Below the pieces are notes generated by a model that worked only from the letters and a program-made list of their open reading frames with translations, was not told the origin of the DNA and searched no databases. The position numbers and the translations under genes were made by a program. Shown in pieces: positions 15,815 to 24,100 of a DNA stretch of 64,000 nt (its first letter is position 1; every line of letters begins with the position of its first letter). Source of the stretch: Oerskovia sp042887685 (GTDB taxonomy: Bacteria; Actinomycetota; Actinomycetes; Actinomycetales; Cellulomonadaceae); contig NZ_JBHVOS010000027.1 in the NCBI RefSeq assembly GCF_042887685.1, forward strand, positions 1-64,000, given 5' to 3'.

Positions 15815-17424
15815 TTCTCCTCCTGGAGGGTGTCGCTGTGCGCGGGACGCGGTGGCCGGACGGTGGACCCCACGGGGACGTCGAGAGCGGAGAGGTCGAC
15901 CTCGACGTGCTCCGACGTGTCTCCTGCACCGGTCGCGAGCGCCATGATGGTCTCCTCGTCGCTGCCCGCGGGGAGCTCGCCGGCGACCCGGCCGTCGCGC
16001 ATCACGAGGATGCGGTCGGCCATCGCGACGACCTCGGGGAGCTCGGACGAGATGAGCAGGATCGCGACGCCGCGCGCCGTGAGGGTGCGCATGAGGTCGT
16101 AGACCGCGCGCTTGGCGCCGACGTCGATCCCGCGCGTGGGTTCGTCGAGGACGATCACCGACGGGTCCGTCACGAGCCACTTGGCCAGGACGACCTTCTG
16201 CTGGTTCCCGCCCGAGAGGTACTGGACCTCGGCGTCCTTGGAGCGCGAGACGAGGTCGAGCGACGACAGGATGCCGGGGATGGACCTGGCGCGGCGGTCG
16301 GACGAACCGGGGGTCACGGCGTCGAGCACGAGCCGCGCGTTCGCGGAGATCGACTGCTCGAGGGCCAGGCCCTCGGCCTTGCGGTCCTCGGTCACGAGCG
16401 CGAGCCCGCGGCGGACGGCCTCGCGTGCCGAGCCGATCGAGACGGGACTGCCGTCGAGCAGGACCGTGCCCCGGGTGAACGGGGCGACGCCGAACACGCC
16501 GTGCGCGATCTCGGTGCGCCCGCTGCCCTGGAGCCCCGCGAGGGCCACGATCTCCCCTGCGCGGACCTCGAGGTCGATCCCGTCGACCTGGGTGTTGCCG
16601 GCCCCCGCGAGGGCGAGCTTGACGGCGCCGGGCACCGTGCCCGGGTCCTTGTCCGGGTAGTAGCCCGCGAACTCGCGACCGACCATGGTCCGCACGAGCT
16701 GGTCCGGGGTGATGTCTGCCGTCGCGGTCGTCACGACGAAGTCGCCGTCCTTGAGGACCGTGATGGTGTCGCAGAGGTCGAAGATCTCCTTGAGGCGGTG
16801 CGAGACGTACAGGATCGCGACGCCGCGGGAGCGCAGCTGCTGGACGAGCGCGTAGAGCAGCTCGACCTCCTGGTCGGCGAGCGCCGCCGTCGGCTCGTCC
16901 ATCGAGATGATGCGGGCGTCGTACGAGACCGCCTTGACGATCTCGACGATCTGCTGCTCGGCCACGGACAGCGACCCGACCCGCATCCACGACGCGAGGC
17001 CGTGCAGACCGAGGTCGGCGAGCAGCTCGTCGGTGTCGCGGGCCATGCGACGCGCGTCGACGATCCCGAACCTGCGTGGCTCGCGACCGAGGTACACGTT
17101 CTCCGCGACCGTGCGCTCGGGCAGGAGGTTGAACTCCTGGAAGACGGTCGACACCCCGGCTGCCTGCGCGGCGAGGGGGGACGCGAACGTGGCGGGCGCG
17201 CCGTCGAGCTCCATCGTGCCCGCGTCGGGCTGGTGGACCCCGGCGATGATCTTCATGAGCGTGGACTTGCCGGCGCCGTTCTCCCCGACGAGCGCGTGGA
17301 CCTCACCGGGTCGCACGTCGAGGTCGATGCCGCGCAGGACCGAGTTGCCGAAGAAGACCTTGCCGATGCCCCGCAGCCGCAGGAGGGGCGCGGTCACGCC
17401 CTCTCCCGCCGTCGGTGCTGTCAT
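15811..17424 (-). CDS. sugar ABC transporter ATP-binding protein, two nucleotide-binding domains (module A)
   Basis: A 537-residue RbsA/MglA-type ATPase. First domain: Walker A GENGAGKST (near residue 50), signature LSVAEQQ, Walker B IISMDEPTAAL. Second domain: the degenerate Walker A GLQGSGRTE usual for this family, signature LSGGNQQKV, Walker B VIVLDEPTRGID. Both halves have the switch His (YVSHR in the first; the second has LISSE, as usual). It powers import through the two permeases downstream. The ATG at 17424 overlaps the stop of the oxidoreductase gene (ATGA). It is translationally coupled on both sides. Confidence 0.94.
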   Translation of the reverse strand: MTAPTAGEGVTAPLLRLRGIGKVFFGNSVLRGIDLDVRPGEVHALVGENGAGKSTLMKIIAGVHQPDAGTMELDGAPATFASPLAAQAAGVSTVFQEFNLLPERTVAENVYLGREPRRFGIVDARRMARDTDELLADLGLHGLASWMRVGSLSVAEQQIVEIVKAVSYDARIISMDEPTAALADQEVELLYALVQQLRSRGVAILYVSHRLKEIFDLCDTITVLKDGDFVVTTATADITPDQLVRTMVGREFAGYYPDKDPGTVPGAVKLALAGAGNTQVDGIDLEVRAGEIVALAGLQGSGRTEIAHGVFGVAPFTRGTVLLDGSPVSIGSAREAVRRGLALVTEDRKAEGLALEQSISANARLVLDAVTPGSSDRRARSIPGILSSLDLVSRSKDAEVQYLSGGNQQKVVLAKWLVTDPSVIVLDEPTRGIDVGAKRAVYDLMRTLTARGVAILLISSELPEVVAMADRILVMRDGRVAGELPAGSDEETIMALATGAGDTSEHVEVDLSALDVPVGSTVRPPRPAHSDTLQEEK

Positions 17425-18683
17425 GCCTCTACCTCCACCCAGGTGCCGGTGCGTGCGGATCGGGCCACGGCCTCGGCGAGGTGGGCGGCCCGGAGCCCGT
17501 CGGCGAACGTGGGCAGCCCGTCGGGCGCGAGCCCGTTGATGGCCGCCGCGGTGTCGCCGACGAGTGCGTCGAAGCAGTCCTGGTATCCCTGCGGGTGTCC
17601 TGCGGGGAGCCGGGAGTAGCGGGCAGCCTCGGGCGAGAGCGCCTCGGGGTTGCGGATGAGCAGGTGGCTCGTGTCGCGGCGACCCTCCCAGAGGGTCTCG
17701 GGCCCCTCCTGGTCGAACGCGAGCGTCGACTCGGAGCCCGAGATCTCGAGGAAGAGCCGGTTCTTGCGGCCGGCCGAGACCTGGCTGATGACGGCCGAGC
17801 CGAGCGCTCCCCCGTCGGTCTCGTACTGCAGCGTCACGGCGTCCTCGGTGCGGACCGCCGCGGGCCGCCCGTCGGCGCCCGTGCGCTCGGCGTTGATGGT
17901 GGCGGTCTGCGCGACGAGCCGCGCGATGCGCTGGCCCGTCGTGAACTCGAGGAGGTCGCAGAAGTGCGAGCCGATGTCGCCGAACGCGCGGCTCGCGCCG
18001 CCGAGCGCGGGGTCGACGCGCCAGTTGTCGTCGCTCGCCCGCAGGAGCCAGTCCTGGAGGTAGGAGCCGTGCACGAGGCTGATGGTGCCGACCGCGCCGC
18101 TGCGGACCCGTGCGCGTGCCTCGCGCACCATGGGGTGGAAGCGGTAGGCGAAGGGCACGACGGCGACGCGGCCGTCCCCGGCGGCGGCCTCCTCGGCGAG
18201 ACCGGCGAGCGCGATCGCGCCCTCGAGGTCCATCGCGAGGGGCTTCTCGCAGACCACGTGCTTGCCCGCGGCCAGCGCGGCCGTGGCGAGCGGGACGTGC
18301 AGGAAGTTGGGGGTGCAGATGTGCACCACGTCGATGTCCGGGTCGTCGATGAGCTCCTGCGACGTGGCCGCGTACCCCTGGGCCCCGAGGTCGGCGGCGG
18401 CCTCGCGTGCGCCGGGCGCGTCGATGCCGGCGACCGAGACGAGGTCTCCCCCGGCCGTGCGGATCGCACGGGCGTGGACCTCCCCGATGAATCCGGTGCC
18501 GATGATGCCGGCGCGGTAGCCCGCGGCGGGCAGCCGGCTCGGCAGCAGGTCGGTCGCGGGGTGGACAAGAACGGGGGTGGTCGCGGTCCCCACGACGGGG
18601 CGGCCGTCCAGGGCGGACAGCTCCGTCCGGACGGTGGGGGCGTCGATGGCCCCGTGGTCTCGCGCGACTTCTTCGGCTCGCAT
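17421..18683 (-). CDS. Gfo/Idh/MocA-family oxidoreductase (module A, first gene)
   Basis: A 420-residue NAD(P)-dependent sugar or polyol dehydrogenase. The Rossmann motif GIIGTGFIGEVHARA starts near residue 59 after an N-terminal extension; ICTPNFLH and GKHVVCEKPLA carry the conserved catalytic Lys of the EKP motif; GDIGSHFCDLL contains the D-x-G-x-H pattern of the substrate site. It is the first gene of the module A operon and is preceded directly by a promoter with a -10 box seven bases before the ATG, so translation is probably leaderless. The same box overlaps the shared operator. Family members act on myo-inositol, glucosides and amino sugars; several oxidise sugars to 3-keto forms. The exact substrate is not evident. 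Confidence 0.92.
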   Translation of the reverse strand: MRAEEVARDHGAIDAPTVRTELSALDGRPVVGTATTPVLVHPATDLLPSRLPAAGYRAGIIGTGFIGEVHARAIRTAGGDLVSVAGIDAPGAREAAADLGAQGYAATSQELIDDPDIDVVHICTPNFLHVPLATAALAAGKHVVCEKPLAMDLEGAIALAGLAEEAAAGDGRVAVVPFAYRFHPMVREARARVRSGAVGTISLVHGSYLQDWLLRASDDNWRVDPALGGASRAFGDIGSHFCDLLEFTTGQRIARLVAQTATINAERTGADGRPAAVRTEDAVTLQYETDGGALGSAVISQVSAGRKNRLFLEISGSESTLAFDQEGPETLWEGRRDTSHLLIRNPEALSPEAARYSRLPAGHPQGYQDCFDALVGDTAAAINGLAPDGLPTFADGLRAAHLAEAVARSARTGTWVEVEA

Positions 18684-18731
18684 GTCCCATACCGTAGGGC
18701 CGACTTATGACGAGCGTCAAGCAAAAGCCGG
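18684..18731 (-). promoter_or_regulatory. module A promoter with shared inverted-repeat operator (site A)
   Basis: On the minus strand: -35 TTGACG (18720-18715), 18-base spacer, -10 TACGGT (18696-18691), then seven bases to the ATG at 18683. An operator covers it: arm CCGACTTATG (18700-18709), 12-base spacer ACGAGCGTCAAG, arm CAAAAGCCGG (18722-18731); eight of ten arm positions are complementary. The same geometry and spacer sequence occur at 31880-31911 and 32145-32176. A repressor here would block the -35 box. The ROK protein encoded at 32240 is the obvious candidate. Confidence 0.75.
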
Positions 18732-18746
18732 ATGTTTGATGTCACC

Positions 18747-18770
18747 GTTTAGTAACTCCATCGGTTAAAC
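18747..18770. promoter_or_regulatory. second inverted repeat upstream of module A
   Basis: GTTTA (18747-18751) and TAAAC (18766-18770) separated by 14 bases, in a short AT-rich island that stands out in this GC-rich DNA. It could be a binding site for another regulator or an UP-like element. Confidence 0.3.
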
Positions 18771-18910
18771 AATTGAGGAAGCGCGCCGCTGCGCGGCAAA
18801 CCGCCCCTCGTACAGCGCAGAACCGTGCTCCTCCAGCCCGTCGACGAGGCCCCGGGGACGCCCGCGGACGGCCCGACGCCCCCGGCCCGGCGTCGCGCCG
18901 CGCACGCCGA

Positions 18911-18941
18911 AGGGCGCCCTCCCGGGACGGGAGGACGCCCT
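18911..18941 (-). terminator. hairpin terminator at the end of module B
   Basis: A 14-position stem with one mismatch (18911-18924 with 18928-18941) and GGA loop, starting 18 bases past the stop codon of the isomerase-like gene. It separates module B from the module A promoter. Confidence 0.7.
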
Positions 18942-18958
18942 CGCGGTGGGCTCGGTGA

Positions 18959-19963
18959 CTACTCCTTGGTCGAGAACGCCGCGTCGAACGCGGCCTCCGG
19001 AGCCTCGAACGCGTACTGCTTGACGAAGGCGAGCGCCTCGGGCGCACCGACGAGGCGGTCCATGCCCGCGTCCTCCCACTCGACCGAGATCGGGCCGTCG
19101 TAACCGATGCTGTTGAGCATCCGGAACGCGTCCTCCCAGGGCACGTCGCCGTGGCCGGTCGAGATGAAGTCCCAGCCGCGACGGGGGTCGGCCCATGCCA
19201 GGTGCGACCCCAGCCGCCCGTTGCGGCCGTTGTGCATGCGCTTCTTCGTGTCCTTGCAGTCCACGTGGTAGATCCGGTCCTGGAAGTCCCACAGGAACCC
19301 GACGGGGTCCAGGTCCTGCCACACCATGTGGCTCGGGTCCCAGTTGAGGCCGAACGCCTTGCGGTGGCCGATCGCCTCGAGCGTGCGGACCGTGGTCCAG
19401 TAGTCGTACGCGATCTCGCTCGGGTGCACCTCGTGGGCGAAGCGGACCCCGACCTCGTCGAACACGTCGAGGATCGGGTTCCAGCGGTCCGCGAAGTCCT
19501 GGTAGCCCGCGTCGATCATGTCCTGCGACGCCGGCGGGAACATCGCGACGTACTTCCAGATCGACGAGCCCGTGAAGCCCACGACCGTCGTGACGCCCAG
19601 CTTCGCCGCGAGTCGAGCGGTGTTCTTCATCTCCTCGGCAGCGCGCTGCCGCACGCCCTCGGGGTCGCCGTCGCCCCACACGCGGTCCGACAGGATGTCG
19701 CGGTGCCGCTGGTCGATCGGGTCGTCGCACACCGCCTGACCCTTGAGGTGGTTCGAGATCGCGTAGACCTTCAGCCCGTGCGCCTCGAGCAGCGCGAGCT
19801 TGCCCGCGACGTACTCCTCGTCGTCCCAGCGCCACGGGTCCAGGTGGTCGCCCCAGCAGGCGATCTCCAGGCCGTCGTAGCCCCAGCCCGACGCGAGGCG
19901 CACGACCTCCTCGAAGGGCAGGTCGGCCCACTGGCCGGTGAACAGGGTGATGGGTCGTGCCAT
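18959..19963 (-). CDS. sugar phosphate isomerase/epimerase-family protein (module B, last gene)
   Basis: A 334-residue TIM-barrel protein of the xylose-isomerase-like/AP endonuclease 2 superfamily. It starts MARPITLFTGQWADLPFEEVV and has metal-site candidates Glu in YDGLEIACWGDHLD, Glu and His in FAHEVHPSEIAYDY, Asp and His in GLNWDPSHMVWQ, His in IYHVDCKDTK and Glu in ISVEWEDAGMD. The pattern DPSHMVWQDLDP is typical of a subgroup that sits next to Gfo/Idh/MocA dehydrogenases. The function is probably isomerisation or epimerisation of an oxidised sugar, or cleavage of a 3-keto-glycoside; substrate unknown. AAGGAGA lies nine bases before the ATG. The gene closes module B and is followed by a terminator. 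Confidence 0.88.
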   Translation of the reverse strand: MARPITLFTGQWADLPFEEVVRLASGWGYDGLEIACWGDHLDPWRWDDEEYVAGKLALLEAHGLKVYAISNHLKGQAVCDDPIDQRHRDILSDRVWGDGDPEGVRQRAAEEMKNTARLAAKLGVTTVVGFTGSSIWKYVAMFPPASQDMIDAGYQDFADRWNPILDVFDEVGVRFAHEVHPSEIAYDYWTTVRTLEAIGHRKAFGLNWDPSHMVWQDLDPVGFLWDFQDRIYHVDCKDTKKRMHNGRNGRLGSHLAWADPRRGWDFISTGHGDVPWEDAFRMLNSIGYDGPISVEWEDAGMDRLVGAPEALAFVKQYAFEAPEAAFDAAFSTKE

Positions 19964-20046
19964 GTCGATGTCTCCTTCGTTCCGACGCCCGTGGTCCGGG
20001 ATGTCTCGGTGCTCGTCCTGCGGTCTGTGGTCTCGATGACGGCGCC

Positions 20047-20736
20047 CTACGGACGCTTGGCGGCCGCCGTCCGGCGACGGGCCACGAGCACGGCCCCCAC
20101 CGCGAGGAGCAGGACCGCGCCCCCCACGACGAGCGCCGCCGTCGGGACGCCCGACCCCTCGTCGCTCGCCGCCGCTGCCGAGGCTCCCTCTCCCTCGGCA
20201 CCGACCTCCGCGCCGCCCTCCGCAGGTGCGGGTGCGGCGGGCGGCGGGACCACGTCGATCTGCGAGGTCGCGGTCGTGGCGACCGGGGTGGTCGTCGTCG
20301 CGGTCACGGTCCAGTGGCCGTCGGCCAGCACGTCCGGCGCGGACGTGTACCAGCCGACGCCCTCGGAGGCCGACGAGAGCTGGAGAGGACCGATCTCGGT
20401 GCCCGCGTCGGACACCGCGGTGACCATGACGTCGACGATCTCCTCGACCGGGTGCCCGTCCGTCTTGTAGGTCACGTTGACCGAGATGCCGCCGGCGCCG
20501 TCGCCGCCGATCGACAGGATGATGTCGCCGCCGTGCGCGCTCGCCGGGGCCGCGCCGAGCACGGTCGCGAGCAGCGCCCCGAGCAGCAGGGCCACGCCCG
20601 CGGCCGTGGCCGCGCGCAGGCGCCCGAGGACGCCTGCCAGGGGGCGGCTCAGGGGGCCGGAGCGGGCGCGAGGGCGCGGGGTGCGCGCCCGGTCGGGACC
20701 GGTGTGCCGGTTCGCCTGCTGAGTCATGTCGCTCAT
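20047..20736 (-). CDS. secreted, C-terminally anchored protein with a CopC/YtkA-like domain
   Basis: I see a 229-residue protein with a basic N terminus of about 40 residues, a hydrophobic signal segment, a predicted cleavage site APASA/HGG, one beta-sandwich-like domain (HGGDIILSIGGDGAGG... to DGHWTVTATTT), a Pro/Ala/Gly/Glu-rich stalk and a C-terminal helix (TAALVVGGAVLLLAVGAVLVA) followed by basic residues. The domain layout recalls CopC/YtkA proteins. The mature chain would start with His, which in CopC and LPMO-type proteins binds copper; that is inference. The start is uncertain: ATG at 20736 or at 20727, with GAGG 11 bases before the latter. It lies between the second giant secreted protein and the isomerase gene, after a hairpin-rich gap. 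Confidence 0.7.
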   Translation of the reverse strand: MSDMTQQANRHTGPDRARTPRPRARSGPLSRPLAGVLGRLRAATAAGVALLLGALLATVLGAAPASAHGGDIILSIGGDGAGGISVNVTYKTDGHPVEEIVDVMVTAVSDAGTEIGPLQLSSASEGVGWYTSAPDVLADGHWTVTATTTTPVATTATSQIDVVPPPAAPAPAEGGAEVGAEGEGASAAAASDEGSGVPTAALVVGGAVLLLAVGAVLVARRRTAAAKRP

Positions 20737-21136
20737 CACCTCGTCGTGAAGGAAGGGGTCGTGCGTCGGGCTGTGCGGCCCGGTGGACCGAACGGTACTG
20801 CTGGACGTGCGCTGCACGGACCGCGCCTCGCGCGGCGGTGCAGCCGGTGGTGCTCGCCCGCGGGACGGGTGTCCCGCGGGCGTCCCCTCCGCTGTCGGAG
20901 GGGTGGCTCCCGGCACCGGCCGGAGCACCGGGGTTCCGGTGCCGGGGGCCGGTGCTCCCCAGGACGCCGACTCGCGTCGGACGTCCGGGGAGCACCCGGG
21001 TGTGCGCGGCCTTCGACCGTGCTGGCGAGGTCCCGGCCGAAGGGCCCTCGTCAGCACACGTCGGTCGACGCTCCACGGCACACCGGTCGTTGCCGGTGAG
21101 GTCGCGGCGTCACCGCCACGACCTCACCGGGGCCGG
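20737..21136 (-). other. hairpin-rich 400-base gap
   Basis: Gap between the second giant secreted gene and the CopC/YtkA-like gene. No gene was seen. At least four inverted repeats stand in series, including a 12-bp perfect stem at 21093-21104/21119-21130, a 12-bp stem with one mismatch starting near 21029, a long GC stem around 20900-20960 and an 11-bp perfect stem GCCCGCGGGAC at 20856-20866/20871-20881. These probably terminate or attenuate transcription or stabilise the upstream mRNA. Confidence 0.6.
21093..21130 (-). terminator. hairpin after the second giant ThuA/propeller gene
   Basis: Perfect 12-bp inverted repeat CCGGTGAGGTCG (21093-21104) and CGACCTCACCGG (21119-21130) directly after the stop codon. 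Confidence 0.6.
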
Positions 21137-24100
21137 TCAGCCGCAGCTCGCCGCGGCGTGGTCGACCGTGTAGGTGGTGGTCCTCCCCTCGGAGTCCGTC
21201 GCGGTGACCGTGACCTGTCCGGCGGCGATCGACGCCGCACGGGTCGCGAACGACTGGTGGGCCGACTTGCCCGCCGCGACGCCCGTGAAGGTCTTGGTGC
21301 CGTAGGCCGAGCGGACCACGATCGTGACCGGGGCGTCGCCCGAGTTCACGGCCGTGACCGCGAGCGTCACGCGGTTCGCGACGCACTTGGGGGCTGCCGA
21401 GACCGTCACGGGGACGGTCTCGCCGGCGGGCACGTCGACCGACTGCGTCGTGACGTTGCCTGCCAGGTCGGTCGCGCGGTACGCGAACGTCACGGCCTCG
21501 TCGCCGACGGCGACCGGGGCCTCGTACGCGGCCCAGGTCGTCCCGTCGAGCGAGTACTCGACCGAGGCGATGCCCGAGACGGCGTCCGTGGCGACGACCT
21601 CGACCGTGCGGTCCTCGCGCAGCGTCGCCGCCACGCTCGGGCCGTCGGCGTCGATCTTGACCACCACGTCGGCACCCGTCACGTTCTCGGTGCCGGCCGA
21701 GGCCCGCACCTTGAGCGTGTGCTCGCCCGGGGCCGCCACGACCACGGGGGCCGTGTACTCGGCCCACGCGCCGCCGTCGAGCTGGTACTCGCGGTAGACC
21801 TGCTGGCCGACCGCACCGCCCGTGGTGGCGACCGTGACGGTCACCGGTCCGGTCCACCAGCCGTTCGCGCCCGACGGCGAGGCCGGGTCGAGCGACCCGC
21901 TCACCGTGAGCGGCTCGGCGGCCGGGCCCACGACCTTGAAGTGGTCGAACGTCGCGGTCGCGGAGGCCTGCTGGGCCGCTCCCAGGGCGTACAGACCGAT
22001 CTTGGCGTCGGCCAGACCCGGGTTGGTCACCTTCTCGGCGATCTCGGTCCACGTCACGCCGTCGGCGCTGTACGAGCCGGTGAAGGTCGTGCCCACCTTG
22101 GCCAGGCGCAGCCACCACACGCCCTGCGTCAGGTTGTTGACGTTGGGCTGCGGGTTGAGGACGGTCGCGCCGGCCTCGCTGCGCATCTCGAGACCACGGT
22201 CGACCGCCGCGCCCGGCTGGTTCTTCGTGATGAAGTCCAGCTTGACGTAGTTGTCGTCGTCGCCGTAGAGGATCAGACCACCCTGCTGGTACTGCTGGTT
22301 GAACGTCGAGCCGTCGACCTTGGTCTCGACGGTCCAGTCACCGGCAGGCTGGTCCTGCAGGACGATGTTCGGCACGTCGGTGTTGCCCGTGCCGTAGATG
22401 TCCGTGGGCGTGGTGTCGATCTCGAGCTTGCCGCCCGCGACCCGCAGACCCGACGCGTCGGGACGGACCACCGTGTTCCAGCGGCAGCCGTCGAGCGACG
22501 TCCCCTCGAACTGGTCGTCCGGCCCGGCCGCGGTGGCCGTGTCGTCCGGCGTGATGTGGAACCAGTCGAACTTCGCGTCGACGACGTCCGGGACGGAGCC
22601 GTCGTTCGCGAACGCGACGAGCCCGATCTTCGGGTTCACGAGCCCGTGCAGCGACTTCGTCTCGGACATGGCCGTGAAGTCCAGGCCGTCGGCCGAGTAG
22701 TACGCCCGCAGGTTCGACCCGTCGCTCGTGTAGCGCACGTAGAACGTGTCCGGGAAGTCCGTCGTGATGTTCACGTTGGACGCTGCGACCTCGTTCGGCG
22801 TGCCGTTCTCCTCGCGGATGAACTGGAAGACGCGCGAGTTCGGGTTGGCCCCGGTCCCACGGCCCTGGATGACCATCTTGGCGTAGTTGTCACCGTCGCC
22901 CCACAGGAGCAGGCCGGCCTGCTGGTACTGCGCGCGTGCCGGGAAGGTGACCTTGGTGGTCGCCGTCCACGGACCCGAGGGCAGGTCCTGCAGGACGATG
23001 TTGGACACCGGTCCCTCGCCCTGGCCGTAGAAGTCCGCCTTGCTCGCGGGGATCACCAGGTGACCGTCGGAGACCGCGAGCTTCTGGTCCCGGCGGATGA
23101 TCGTGGACCAGCGGTCCTCGTCCACCGCGGTCCCCGTGAAGTCGTCCGAACGGCCCGAGAAGCACATGACCGGGCCGGTCTCGTTGACCTTGATGTTCAC
23201 GTACTTGACCGTGTAGGCGCCGCCGGCGTCGGTCACGCGGACCTGGAGCCGGTAGGTGCCCGCGGCCGTGTACGTGTGCGAGAACTCCGGACCGCCGTCG
23301 ACGAACCCGCCGCCGAGCCCGTCGTCCCACGCGTACACCAGGTCGGACGCCTCGCCGTCGGGGTCGGTGCCCGTCGCGGTCGCGGTGACCGTCAGCGGGG
23401 CCGGACCGACGAGCGTGGGCACGTCGAGCTCGACGTCGGGACGGATGTTGTCCGTCACGCCGCGGCCCTCGATGTCCATCCAGTTGACGTTGATGCCGCC
23501 CGAGAGCAGGACGAAGTAGAGCGTCCCGCTGCCTTCCGGCACGTTCGTCAGCTGCGTCGACACGTCGCGGTAGACCTGCCAGTCGCCCGTGTTCGGCACG
23601 GTGATCCGGCCGATCTCGGGGCCGTCCGCCGCGTCCCAGCGCAGCGAGACGACACCGCCCGCGTTGGGCGAGGCCACGCGCAGGCTGATCGCCTCGACGT
23701 TGGCCAGGCTCACGGGCTCGTGCGCCCACCAGTCACCGGGCTCGATGTAGCCCAGGTTCTGGCCGCCGCCCGCGGAGTCCGAGGTGGTCTCCTTCTGGAC
23801 GCCGGGGGTGCCGCCCGTGCCGATCGAGGTCTCACGACCGGTCGAGGTGTAGAACTCCGACTGGACGCGCTTGGGCTGGAGCACCTGGAGCGCGTTGCCC
23901 GTGAGGGGCACGCCGGCGTCGCCGCCGTCGTCCGTGTACGAGCCCTCGATGACCCAGAAGATGTTCGACTCGATGCCGTGCCCCTCGTCGCGAGCGGTCT
24001 GGAGCACGCCCTCGCAGCCGTACAGCTCCTCCATGGGGTGCGCGTGCGAGTCGTGTCCGAGCGAGGTGCGCAGCGCCACCGTGGAGCAGTCCACCTCGCC

